Of a stretch of 64,000 nucleotides of DNA, positions 55,796 through 63,343 are shown in pieces. How positions within the stretch are numbered: position 1 is the stretch's first letter; every line of letters starts with the position of its first letter. Below the pieces are notes generated by a model. The model saw only the letters and a program-made list of their open reading frames with translations, ran no database searches and was not told the origin of the DNA. The translations under genes and the position numbers were made by a program. The stretch is from Rhodothermales bacterium. Its GTDB lineage: Bacteria > Bacteroidota > Rhodothermia > Rhodothermales > UBA10348. Location: assembly GCA_024711125.1 (NCBI GenBank), contig JANJTM010000022.1, positions 1 to 64,000 of the forward strand, read 5' to 3'.

Positions 55796-56404
55796 ATGCA
55801 GTTCGATTTCCGCCCCGACCAGCCCGAAGACGACGACGCGTGCCTCGCCGCGACCGGAAGGACGTACGACCAGTGGTTCGAGGCCATCGAGTCCGCCGGA
55901 CTGGCTTCGAAGCGCCGCGACGCCATCCAGATGATCTACGATGCTACCGGTCGCGGAAAGGACGTCTGGTGGCCGACCACGATCTGGGTCGCATTCGACC
56001 GAGCCCGCGGCATCGTGCAGAAGGACGGGCGGCCCGACGGGTACCACATCTGCTGCACGAAGGGACTGAAGGCCGAGCCGGCGGCCGTATTCGCGCATTT
56101 CGCCGACGACGCGTCGCTGAACGCCTGGCTGCACGACTGGGTCGGACCGGTCGTCGAGGGCGCACCGTTCTCGTGCGGAACGTGCTCGGGCACCGTGGGC
56201 CGCATCCGGGAGGGCAAGGATATCCGCATGGCCTGGCAGAGCCCCGGCTTCGGACCGACCGACGTGGAGATCCAGTTTCCGTTCGCCGGCGGCAAGACCA
56301 CCGTTACCGTGAACCACAAGCGCATCGCGACCCGCGCCGAAGCCGACGGGCTGCGGCGGGCGTGGAACGAGGCGCTGGAGCGGCTGAAGGCGAAAGTGGG
56401 CTGA
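55796..56404 (+). CDS. DUF4287-like plus SRPBCC-like protein
   Basis: 202 residues, cytosolic. Residues about 15-65 (CLAATGRTYDQWFEAIESAG, then RRDAIQMIYD) look like the DUF4287 helical domain. Residues about 70-200 (DVWWPTTIWVAFDRARG through MAWQSPGF and TVTVNHKRIATRAEADGLRRAW) fit the SRPBCC/AHSA1 ligand-binding fold, which in similar proteins follows DUF4287. A CGTC pair near residue 126 could bind metal. The function is unknown. It is divergent from the gluconate genes and convergent with the transferase. Confidence 0.75.
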   Translation: MQFDFRPDQPEDDDACLAATGRTYDQWFEAIESAGLASKRRDAIQMIYDATGRGKDVWWPTTIWVAFDRARGIVQKDGRPDGYHICCTKGLKAEPAAVFAHFADDASLNAWLHDWVGPVVEGAPFSCGTCSGTVGRIREGKDIRMAWQSPGFGPTDVEIQFPFAGGKTTVTVNHKRIATRAEADGLRRAWNEALERLKAKVG

Positions 56405-56474
56405 ACTCCGTTCCTCCCGAACCGCGCTCGAAGGCCGATTGCGCGGGCGGCGCGGATCCCGACGCACGGCCATC

Positions 56475-58211
56475 TCAGTACGCCATGCCGTCGCACCGCC
56501 GCTCGGTGGCGGCGTATCGGTCCGAGAACAGGCTCTGCGTCGCGTCCCAGCCCGGCACGTCGATCCCGTAGAGGTCGACCAGCGAATGGGCGAGGCGGTC
56601 GGTCTGGTACGGCAGGCCGAGGTTGGCCTCGAGCGTGCCGACCTCGAGGCCGGCCCCGTCGCGGTACGAAGGCGATACCCAGAAGAGCAGCGGCACCTCG
56701 AACCCCTGGCGCGGACCGTCGGGCATGCTGTGGAACATGGCCGGGCCGAACTCGCCGAGGTTCTGCCCGTGGTCCGAGAGGAACGTGACCGAGGCGGCCC
56801 CGCTGCGGCGCGCCGCATCGACGATGCGCCCCACGACGTGGTCGGAATAGCGCACGGCGTTGTCGTAGCGGTTGAACTCGGCCCGGGGGAAGTCCGGGTG
56901 GTTCCGGCGCGGCACCGTGTCCGGAACGGGCGCCGCGTCGGACCATTCGGCAAATTCGGCAGGGTACCGCCGCGCGTAGTTCTGGTGCGCACCCATCATG
57001 TGCAGGACGACGAGGGTCGGGCCGTCGGCCTCGCCCAGGACCCGGTCGAGTTCCGGCACCAGGCGCCCGTCGAACGACACGCCCTCCTGGATTCCGCGCG
57101 TGGTCTTGAACACGCGCTCGTCGGCCTGCCGGGCCCAGGCCGAGGACATCGAGTCGAAATCCCCGGCCGGGGCCTGGTTCGAAATCCAGACGGTCCGGTA
57201 TCCCGCCTCGCGGGCGATGGAAATGAGCGACGCGCGGCGGGGCAGGTCGAGTCCCGCGTCGCCCCGGGCGGTCATCAGGTCGATCAGCGATTCGGTCGTG
57301 TTGTGCGCGGGCGAACAGACGTCGCGCCCCACGTACCGTTCGAAACCCGCGGCCTGGCCGGCCATGAAGGGCGTCGTGTCGCGCCCATAGCCGTAGGCCG
57401 ACATGTGCCGCGACGTCACGGACTCGCCAAGCACCAGCACGTGCACGGGCCGGTCGCCTCCGCGGAGGGTCATCGTCGCGCCCGTTCGGCGGGCCGCCTC
57501 TGGCGAGAATTCGCGGGCCATGTGGCGAACGCGGAAGGCCTGCGTCCCGTTCGTCCACGTGAAGAGGAACGGGTTGTTGAGGGCGAACGTGCCCACGGTG
57601 CGCTCCGCGACCACCGTCAGCGGGACGAACGCGCCGGCGGCAAGCACCAGGATCGCCGCGTGGCGGCGGTCCAGTCGTTCCGGGTTCGCGCCCTGCAGCG
57701 ACAACCGCGCGAGCAGGCCCAGCACGAGCGCGGCGACAGCCACGGCAAGACTGACCGCGACGCGGCCGAAGGTCACCGTGGACTGCAGGAATTCGCCGGA
57801 CTCGGCGGAATTGGAGTCCAGGACGGCGAGAACCGACGACACGCCCAGCTGCTCGCCGTAGATCGTGAGATGGTAGGTCGACACGCCGAGGAACAAGGCC
57901 GAATAGACGGCGCCGACCGCGACGGTGCGGGCCGCCCACCGGGCCGGCAGCACCGAAAGCACGACCGACAGACCGACGCTCCACGCCACGCCCACGGCCA
58001 GGGCGGCCGCGAGGTAGCGGAAGTGGACGGCCGAGGCGCCCGCCTGCGAGGCCTGGTAGAACGCCAGCGCGAACTGGAAGCACATCCAGGCGGCGACCCA
58101 CGCGTGCGTACGCCAGCGGCCGACACCGAGGTGCCAGGCCAGGCGAATCCCGTCCAGCAGGACGGCGGACGCCCGTCGGGTTCCGGGGAGCGTTGCGATG
58201 ACTGGATCCAT
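56475..58211 (-). CDS. Phosphoethanolamine transferase-like membrane protein (EptA/sulfatase superfamily)
   Basis: 578 residues from the ATG at 58211; a GTG at 58271 is possible but adds only a polar extension. Five membrane helices in the first 200 residues precede a periplasmic domain. Metal and catalytic residues: E263 in VLGESVTSRH, nucleophile Thr305 or 306 in CSPAHNTTES, LHMMGAHQNY, and FLSDHGQNLGE. The family moves phosphoethanolamine from phosphatidylethanolamine to lipid A or other envelope glycans, altering surface charge. The acceptor here cannot be inferred. It is monocistronic and divergent from the esterase gene across 176 bases. Confidence 0.9.
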   Translation of the reverse strand: MDPVIATLPGTRRASAVLLDGIRLAWHLGVGRWRTHAWVAAWMCFQFALAFYQASQAGASAVHFRYLAAALAVGVAWSVGLSVVLSVLPARWAARTVAVGAVYSALFLGVSTYHLTIYGEQLGVSSVLAVLDSNSAESGEFLQSTVTFGRVAVSLAVAVAALVLGLLARLSLQGANPERLDRRHAAILVLAAGAFVPLTVVAERTVGTFALNNPFLFTWTNGTQAFRVRHMAREFSPEAARRTGATMTLRGGDRPVHVLVLGESVTSRHMSAYGYGRDTTPFMAGQAAGFERYVGRDVCSPAHNTTESLIDLMTARGDAGLDLPRRASLISIAREAGYRTVWISNQAPAGDFDSMSSAWARQADERVFKTTRGIQEGVSFDGRLVPELDRVLGEADGPTLVVLHMMGAHQNYARRYPAEFAEWSDAAPVPDTVPRRNHPDFPRAEFNRYDNAVRYSDHVVGRIVDAARRSGAASVTFLSDHGQNLGEFGPAMFHSMPDGPRQGFEVPLLFWVSPSYRDGAGLEVGTLEANLGLPYQTDRLAHSLVDLYGIDVPGWDATQSLFSDRYAATERRCDGMAY

Positions 58212-58355
58212 GCGGTGCGCGTCGAGCGGAAGCGGTGTTCCGGGAACCGCTCCAAACCCCGTGCCGCGCACGTCCCGGGCGCGGAACGCCGCGTTTCGAA
58301 GCCCTTTTTCGAGACCCGCGCTTTCGCTGTCCCGGTTCGAGACTCGCGCGCGACG

Positions 58356-58363
58356 TATTCTCA
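58356..58363 (+). promoter_or_regulatory. Candidate -7 box TATTCTCA of the esterase gene
   Basis: Twenty-four bases before the ATG at 58388; one base different from the boxes at 20158 and 30014. Confidence 0.3.
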
Positions 58364-58387
58364 GCCCAATCGACGCCGAGACCCCCC

Positions 58388-60133
58388 ATGGAACATCCCT
58401 TCCCGTCTCGCACCCGGATCCGCGTCGGACCGGCGCTGTCCGTCCTCGCCGCGATCCTCGTGGCCGCCCTCACCCCGCGTCCGGCCGCATCGCAGGCCGC
58501 CGCCCACGCCGACGTCGAGGCGGCTCGCGCCGCGGCGGCACGACCGGGCGGAAACGGCGCCCGCTTCGAGGTATCCTTCGCCGCCTCGGCGCACGGAGGC
58601 CCGCTCACCGGCCGGGCGTTCCTCTTCCTGTCGAAGGACCCCGAGCCCGAGCCGCGCCTGCAGACGGGCCTGCACATGCGCAGCGGCACGCCCATGTTCG
58701 GCGTGGCCGTCGAAGCCGCGAATCCCGGAGACGCGGTCGTATTCGACGCCTCGGCCCACGGCTTTCCGTACACCTCCATCGATGACCTGCCGGCCGGCGA
58801 GTACTACGCGCAGGCGCTCTTCAACGTCTACACCGAGTTCCGCCGCGTCGACGGCCACACGGTCTGGATGCACGACGACCGGTGGGAAGGCCAGAAGCTC
58901 ACGGTTTCTCCCGGAAACCTGTATTCGCCCGTGCAACGCGTGTACCTCGACCCGGCGCAGCCGCAGACGGTCCGGCTCGTCGCCGACCGCGTGATCCCGC
59001 CCGTCGAGATTCCGCCCGACACCGAGTGGGTGAAGCGGTTCCGGTTCCAGTCGAAGATCCTGAGCGACTGGTGGGGGCGGCCGATCTACCTCGGCGCGAC
59101 CGTGCTGCTCCCGAAGGGCTATGCGGAACACCCGTCCGTGAAATACCCCGTCAACTACATCCAGGGGCACTTTTCGCTCGGCAATCCCGACGGGTTCAAC
59201 CCCATCGAGCCGGCCGAGGGCGAGACCCGCGGCCGCGCCGGGTACGAGTTCTACCGGTGGTGGACGTCCGACGAGGCCCCGCGCTTCCTCGCCGTGACAT
59301 TCCAGCATCCGACCCCGTACTACGACGACTCGTACGCGGTCAATTCCGAGAACAACGGGCCCTACGGCGATGCGATCCTGCAGGAGCTGATCCCCGAGGT
59401 CGAGAAACGCTTCCGCGTGATCGGCGAGCCCTGGTCGCGGGTGCTGACGGGCGGCTCGACCGGCGGATGGGAGTCGCTCGCGCTCCAGATCTTCCACCCG
59501 GACTTCTTCGGCGGAACGTGGTCGCTCTGTCCCGACCCCGTGGACTTCCGCGCGTACGGGCTCGTCAACATCTACGAGGACGAAAACGCCTACTGGCGCT
59601 CGTTCAACGGCATCAAGGCCGACCGCGGCGAGTCGCGCGAGACCGACGGCCAGCTGCGCTACACGATCCGGCAGGGCAATTCGTACGAGTGGATGCTCGG
59701 CCCGAACTCGCGCAGCGGGCAGCAGTGGCACATCTGGGAGGCGACCTACTCGCCGGTGGGCAGCGACGGGTACCCGCAACGGCTCTGGGACTGGAAGACC
59801 GGCGCGATCGACCGGCGGGTGGCCGAGGCGTGGCGCAAGTACGACCTGACGGACTACCTGAAGACGAACTGGTCGTGGATCGGTCCGAAGCTGGTCGGAA
59901 AACTCCACGTCTACACCGGCGACATGGATACGTACTTCCTCAACAACGCCGTCGTGCTGATGGAGGAGTTCCTCGAGTCGACCACGGCACCGTACTACGC
60001 CGGGGTCATTCGATACGGCGACCGGCAGCCGCACTGCTGGGGCCCGCGCGGCCGCGAGGTGTACGAGCTCTTCGACGCGCACATCCGCCTGCATGCGCCG
60101 GAGGGCGCCGATCTCGCATCGTGGCACTACTGA
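58388..60133 (+). CDS. Exported esterase D-like alpha/beta hydrolase
   Basis: 581 residues with a signal peptide ending AASQ. Residues about 55-205 are a beta-rich N-terminal domain (VSFAASAHGGPLTGRAFLF). The hydrolase domain has a putative-esterase layout: YLGATVLLPKGYAEHP, YPVNYIQGH, nucleophile S357 in TGGSTGGWES, HPDFFGGTWSLCPDPVDF, and PHCWGPRG, which probably supplies the His. Related enzymes remove feruloyl or acetyl groups from polysaccharides, or hydrolyse small esters, but the substrate is unknown. The TPR gene starts within its last 13 bases, so the two are translationally coupled. Confidence 0.88.
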   Translation: MEHPFPSRTRIRVGPALSVLAAILVAALTPRPAASQAAAHADVEAARAAAARPGGNGARFEVSFAASAHGGPLTGRAFLFLSKDPEPEPRLQTGLHMRSGTPMFGVAVEAANPGDAVVFDASAHGFPYTSIDDLPAGEYYAQALFNVYTEFRRVDGHTVWMHDDRWEGQKLTVSPGNLYSPVQRVYLDPAQPQTVRLVADRVIPPVEIPPDTEWVKRFRFQSKILSDWWGRPIYLGATVLLPKGYAEHPSVKYPVNYIQGHFSLGNPDGFNPIEPAEGETRGRAGYEFYRWWTSDEAPRFLAVTFQHPTPYYDDSYAVNSENNGPYGDAILQELIPEVEKRFRVIGEPWSRVLTGGSTGGWESLALQIFHPDFFGGTWSLCPDPVDFRAYGLVNIYEDENAYWRSFNGIKADRGESRETDGQLRYTIRQGNSYEWMLGPNSRSGQQWHIWEATYSPVGSDGYPQRLWDWKTGAIDRRVAEAWRKYDLTDYLKTNWSWIGPKLVGKLHVYTGDMDTYFLNNAVVLMEEFLESTTAPYYAGVIRYGDRQPHCWGPRGREVYELFDAHIRLHAPEGADLASWHY

Positions 60134-60915
60134 GAGCTTTCTTCCTCGCCCTCGCCCTGGTCGGCGCTCTCCCCGCCGCGGCCCGCCAGGCCCCGGACGA
60201 TCCGGAGTCCCGCGGCGACCGGCTCGCCGCGGCGTTCGACAACGCCGGCGCGATCGAGGCCTACGAGGAAGCGCTGGCGCGCCTGGGCGACCAGGCCGGG
60301 TACGAACTGCGCGCCAAGTACGTGCACGTCACGATCGACCGCGGCATGGACCTGGCCTGGGCCCGGGACCTCGAGGCCGCCGAACCCGTGATCACGCGCG
60401 GAATGGAACTCGCCCAGGCCCTGAAGGCCGACTACCCCGACCGCGCCGAAACGTGGCTCCTGCTGGCGATAGCGAACGGCTCGGCCGCCCAGTTCCGCAG
60501 CGGCCGCGAGAAGGTGCGTGCGGGATGGGACATCGAGGCCTACTGCAAGGAAGCGATCCGCCTCGATCCCTCGTTTCCGCTGCCCTATATCGCCCTGGGC
60601 AAGTTCTACGGCGAAATCGCAGGACTGAACTGGTTCATCCGCCAGATCGCACAGGCGCTGTACGGACGCATTCCGAAAGGATCCTACGAACAGTCGCTCG
60701 AGATGCTGGACCGCGCCATCGAGCTCGACCCGAACGTATCGATCGCCCACTACGAGCGGGGGGTGACCCTCTTCCACATGAAGCGGGACGCCGAGGCCGA
60801 AGCCGCCTGGCGGCGCGCGCTCGAACTGCCCCCTATGACCACGCGGGATGTCCAGCACAACCGGCGGATCCGGAGACGGCTGGGTATCGAGCCGCCTCCC
60901 GTCGAAGCCCCCTGA
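60121..60915 (+). CDS. Exported TPR-repeat protein
   Basis: 264 residues from GTG at 60121. This start gives a convincing signal peptide (MALLRAFFLALALVGAL to AAARQ) and overlaps the esterase stop. Helical repeats follow: AAFDNAGAIEAYEEALARLG, AETWLLLAIANGSAAQF, LPYIALGKFYGEIAGLNW and IAHYERGVTLFHMKRDAEAEAAWRRAL, a tetratricopeptide array resembling regulator-of-microtubule-dynamics-type proteins in bacteria. It probably acts as a periplasmic scaffold or chaperone, possibly for the esterase it is coupled to. Confidence 0.87.
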   Translation: MALLRAFFLALALVGALPAAARQAPDDPESRGDRLAAAFDNAGAIEAYEEALARLGDQAGYELRAKYVHVTIDRGMDLAWARDLEAAEPVITRGMELAQALKADYPDRAETWLLLAIANGSAAQFRSGREKVRAGWDIEAYCKEAIRLDPSFPLPYIALGKFYGEIAGLNWFIRQIAQALYGRIPKGSYEQSLEMLDRAIELDPNVSIAHYERGVTLFHMKRDAEAEAAWRRALELPPMTTRDVQHNRRIRRRLGIEPPPVEAP

Positions 60916-60967
60916 TCCCTGGCGCGCGAGGCCGCCCGTCGGCCCGGGACCGCCTGCTCCAACCGCC

Positions 60968-62473
60968 ATGAAGCCACCCTTCCGATTCGATTTCGACGAG
61001 ATCGTCACCATCGTGACGGACGACCCCGAGTACGCCGAGGTGAACGGCGAGCGGGGCGTGATCCTCGGGCGCACCGAGGACCCGGACGATGCCGAGTACG
61101 GCGTGTTCGTCTACCGCGAAGAGTGCGTCTGGCAGGTCCCCGAAGCGCACCTCGTCGCGACCGGGGAGCACGAGATCCGCGAGCCCGCGACCACGATCCT
61201 GAAGGTTCGCGTCGACGCGCAGGGGCGCGGGACGCTTCTCGCCCTGTTTTTCGCGCTCCTGGCGGGCCTCGGCTGCGGGCCAAAGCCGCCCGCACGCGTC
61301 GTCACCCCCGAAGTCGCCACCCGCATCGACTCGACGCTCGCCCGCTTCGTCGCCGACGGACGCGTCGCCGGCGTCTCGGCCGTCGTGTGGGAGAAAGGGG
61401 CGGAAGCCTATTTCGGGGCCTACGGATATGCCGACCGCGAAATGGGAGCCCTCATGGCTCGCAACACCCTCGTCCAGATCCGCTCGATGACCAAGCCGAT
61501 CACGGGTGTCGCCCTCATGACCCTGTACGAGCAGGGCGCCTTCGACCTCGACGACCCCGTGTCGAAATACGCTCCGGAATGGGCCGACCTCACCGTATAC
61601 GCCGGCGACGACTCGACCGGCGCGCCGATCTTCGAGCCGCTCGAGCGGCCCCTGACGATCCGGGACCTGACACGCCACACGGCCGGGCTCACCAACGATC
61701 AGAACGCGCCGGGCATCGGACCGCTGCTGCGGGCCGCCGACCCGATGAACCCGTCGAATACGCTCGAAGAGATGTCGCGGCGGCTGGCGTCGGTTCCGCT
61801 CCTGCACCAGCCCGGGGCCCGGTGGAATTACGGACCCGCCGTGGACGTGCAGGCCTGGCTCGTGGAGAAGATCTCGGGCGTACCGTTCGAACGCTACGTG
61901 CGCGAACACGTGCTGGACCCCCTGGGCATGGAGCACACCCGCTATCTCGTTCCCGAAGGTGAGCGGCACCGGTTGGCCGCCACGTACCTGCGGGACCAGG
62001 GTCCCGAACTCGTGCGTCAGCCCGATTCGATCGCCTTCGCGATCAACACCCGGGAATGGCCGCTGCGATCGGGCGGATCGGGCCTCACCTCGACGATCGA
62101 CGACTACCTTCGCTTCGCCCGGATGCTGCTCGGCCGCGGCGAACTCGACAGGGTGCGCATCCTGAAGCCCGGAACCGTGGACCTGATGGCGACGAACCAG
62201 CTCGACGACGCCGTCACCGACCGCATGTGGCTCCCCTCGAAGGGCCAGGTCGGGTTCGGAATCGACTTCGCCGTGCGCGTGCGACCGCCCGCCTCGCCGG
62301 AAGAAGCCGCCGGCGTGGTCGGCGAGTTCTTCTGGGACGGCGCCGCCTCGACCCTTTTCTGGGTGGACCCCGCCAACGACCTCGCCGCGGTGTTTTTCGT
62401 CCAGCTCCTCCCATTCGACGGCGTCGGACTGCACAAGGGGTTCCGCGACGCGGTGTACGGGGTGGCGCGGTAG
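60968..62473 (+). CDS. Imm31-like domain fused in frame to a lipoprotein-type serine hydrolase
   Basis: 501 residues with no stop between two parts that look like separate genes. Residues 1-75 (FDFDEIVTIVTDD, GERGVILGRTEDPDD, EYGVFVYREECVWQVPEAHL) resemble the small cytosolic Imm31 immunity family. Then comes a basic stretch, a hydrophobic core LLALFFALLAGLGC with a lipobox (C103), and a class C beta-lactamase/esterase domain with S173-M-T-K176, WNYGP as the Tyr motif and ending near residue 500. The hydrophobic core is what a lipoprotein start would look like, but no ATG, GTG or TTG lies in frame just before it. Either a real fusion with an internal membrane segment, a non-standard start, or a sequence error. 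Start chosen at the only upstream ATG that gives the Imm31 fold. Confidence 0.7.
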   Translation: MKPPFRFDFDEIVTIVTDDPEYAEVNGERGVILGRTEDPDDAEYGVFVYREECVWQVPEAHLVATGEHEIREPATTILKVRVDAQGRGTLLALFFALLAGLGCGPKPPARVVTPEVATRIDSTLARFVADGRVAGVSAVVWEKGAEAYFGAYGYADREMGALMARNTLVQIRSMTKPITGVALMTLYEQGAFDLDDPVSKYAPEWADLTVYAGDDSTGAPIFEPLERPLTIRDLTRHTAGLTNDQNAPGIGPLLRAADPMNPSNTLEEMSRRLASVPLLHQPGARWNYGPAVDVQAWLVEKISGVPFERYVREHVLDPLGMEHTRYLVPEGERHRLAATYLRDQGPELVRQPDSIAFAINTREWPLRSGGSGLTSTIDDYLRFARMLLGRGELDRVRILKPGTVDLMATNQLDDAVTDRMWLPSKGQVGFGIDFAVRVRPPASPEEAAGVVGEFFWDGAASTLFWVDPANDLAAVFFVQLLPFDGVGLHKGFRDAVYGVAR

Positions 62474-62520
62474 ACTGTATCGACGGCGAGTGAGCCTGAA
62501 CCCGGTCTGCGGGCATTTCG

Positions 62521-62528
62521 TACCTTGG
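62521..62528 (+). promoter_or_regulatory. Candidate -7 box TACCTTGG of the mntA-hepT operon
   Basis: Sixty-seven bases before the ATG at 62596, farther than in other genes of the window, leaving room for a leader. Confidence 0.3.
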
Positions 62529-62595
62529 CCCGTGCCGAATGATCGCGGCTGCCCGTCGCGGCCTTGGTCGATCTGCAAATCCGGCTTAGTCCGCC

Positions 62596-62907
62596 ATGGC
62601 CCAACCCGCAGTTCTTCCCCACGCAGCCATCGCCGAATTCTGCCGGCGGTGGAGGATCGTGGAATTCGCTGTGTTCGGCTCCGCCTTGCGACCGGACTTC
62701 AAGGACAGCAGCGATATCGACGTACTCGTGCGGCTCGCCCCCGAATCGGGCCATACGCTCTTCGATATGGTCCGCATGCAGGACGAACTGGAGGTAATGC
62801 TCGGGAGAAAGGTCGACCTTGTGAGCCGCAAGGGCATCGAAGCGAGTCGCAACGAGATTCGGCGAGAGGAGATCCTGTCCTCGGCCCAAGTGCTCTATGC
62901 AGCGTGA
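62596..62907 (+). CDS. mntA: MNT-domain nucleotidyltransferase antitoxin
   Basis: 103 residues. The minimal nucleotidyltransferase motif GSx10DxD is intact: G28-S29, D40 and D42 (FGSALRPDF, DSSDIDVLV), followed by the helix DMVRMQDELEVMLGRKVDLVS. In studied pairs this enzyme AMPylates a Tyr of its HEPN partner and so neutralises it. It overlaps hepT by 11 bases, the usual tight coupling. Confidence 0.94.
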   Translation: MAQPAVLPHAAIAEFCRRWRIVEFAVFGSALRPDFKDSSDIDVLVRLAPESGHTLFDMVRMQDELEVMLGRKVDLVSRKGIEASRNEIRREEILSSAQVLYAA

Positions 62908-63232
62908 CCGGGCCCACATACTCGACATCCGCGAGGCCGCGAGACTTGCGATCTTGTATGTGGAAGGTGTCGAAAAGGACGATTTCCTGACGGACTCACG
63001 AATTCAGGACTCCGTGATTCGAAGGATTGAGATCATCGGCGAGGCGGCGCGCCGGGTATCGGATCGGACTCGGACCTTGAATCCAGGTGTCCCCTGGCGC
63101 GAGATGATCGGAATGCGGAATCTCCTCATCCACGACTACGACGACGTCGATGCGGAGGTCGTCTGGCAAACCGTGAAGGACGGGCTTCCTCATCTGCTCG
63201 ATCAGCTCGCACGTTTGTCGTTTCCGGATTGA
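62897..63232 (+). CDS. hepT: HEPN-domain RNase toxin (HepT)
   Basis: 111 residues, all helical. The catalytic RX4HXY motif is R74-NLLI-H79-D-Y81; Y81 is the residue modified by MntA in characterised systems. The front (DIREAARLAILYVEGV) and RRIEIIGEAARRVSD are typical HepT. It cleaves RNA, tRNA in some cases, when freed from modification. It forms a toxin-antitoxin module with the overlapping upstream gene, with no prophage or plasmid genes around it. Confidence 0.94.
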   Translation: MQRDRAHILDIREAARLAILYVEGVEKDDFLTDSRIQDSVIRRIEIIGEAARRVSDRTRTLNPGVPWREMIGMRNLLIHDYDDVDAEVVWQTVKDGLPHLLDQLARLSFPD

Positions 63233-63343
63233 CTCGGGGCGACCCACGGCCTCGACCCGAACGTGGCCGATCTTTCACCATAATGGCCCGTTCCAGCCGA
63301 CGGCAGATTGACCTGTTGCCCTTACCTACCAAGGTATTGCATC

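Noticed and set aside
56405-56474. Possible terminator between the DUF4287/SRPBCC-like and transferase genes
   Set aside because: Only a 6-pair stem with a long loop (CCGCGC/GCGCGG) is visible, too weak to report.
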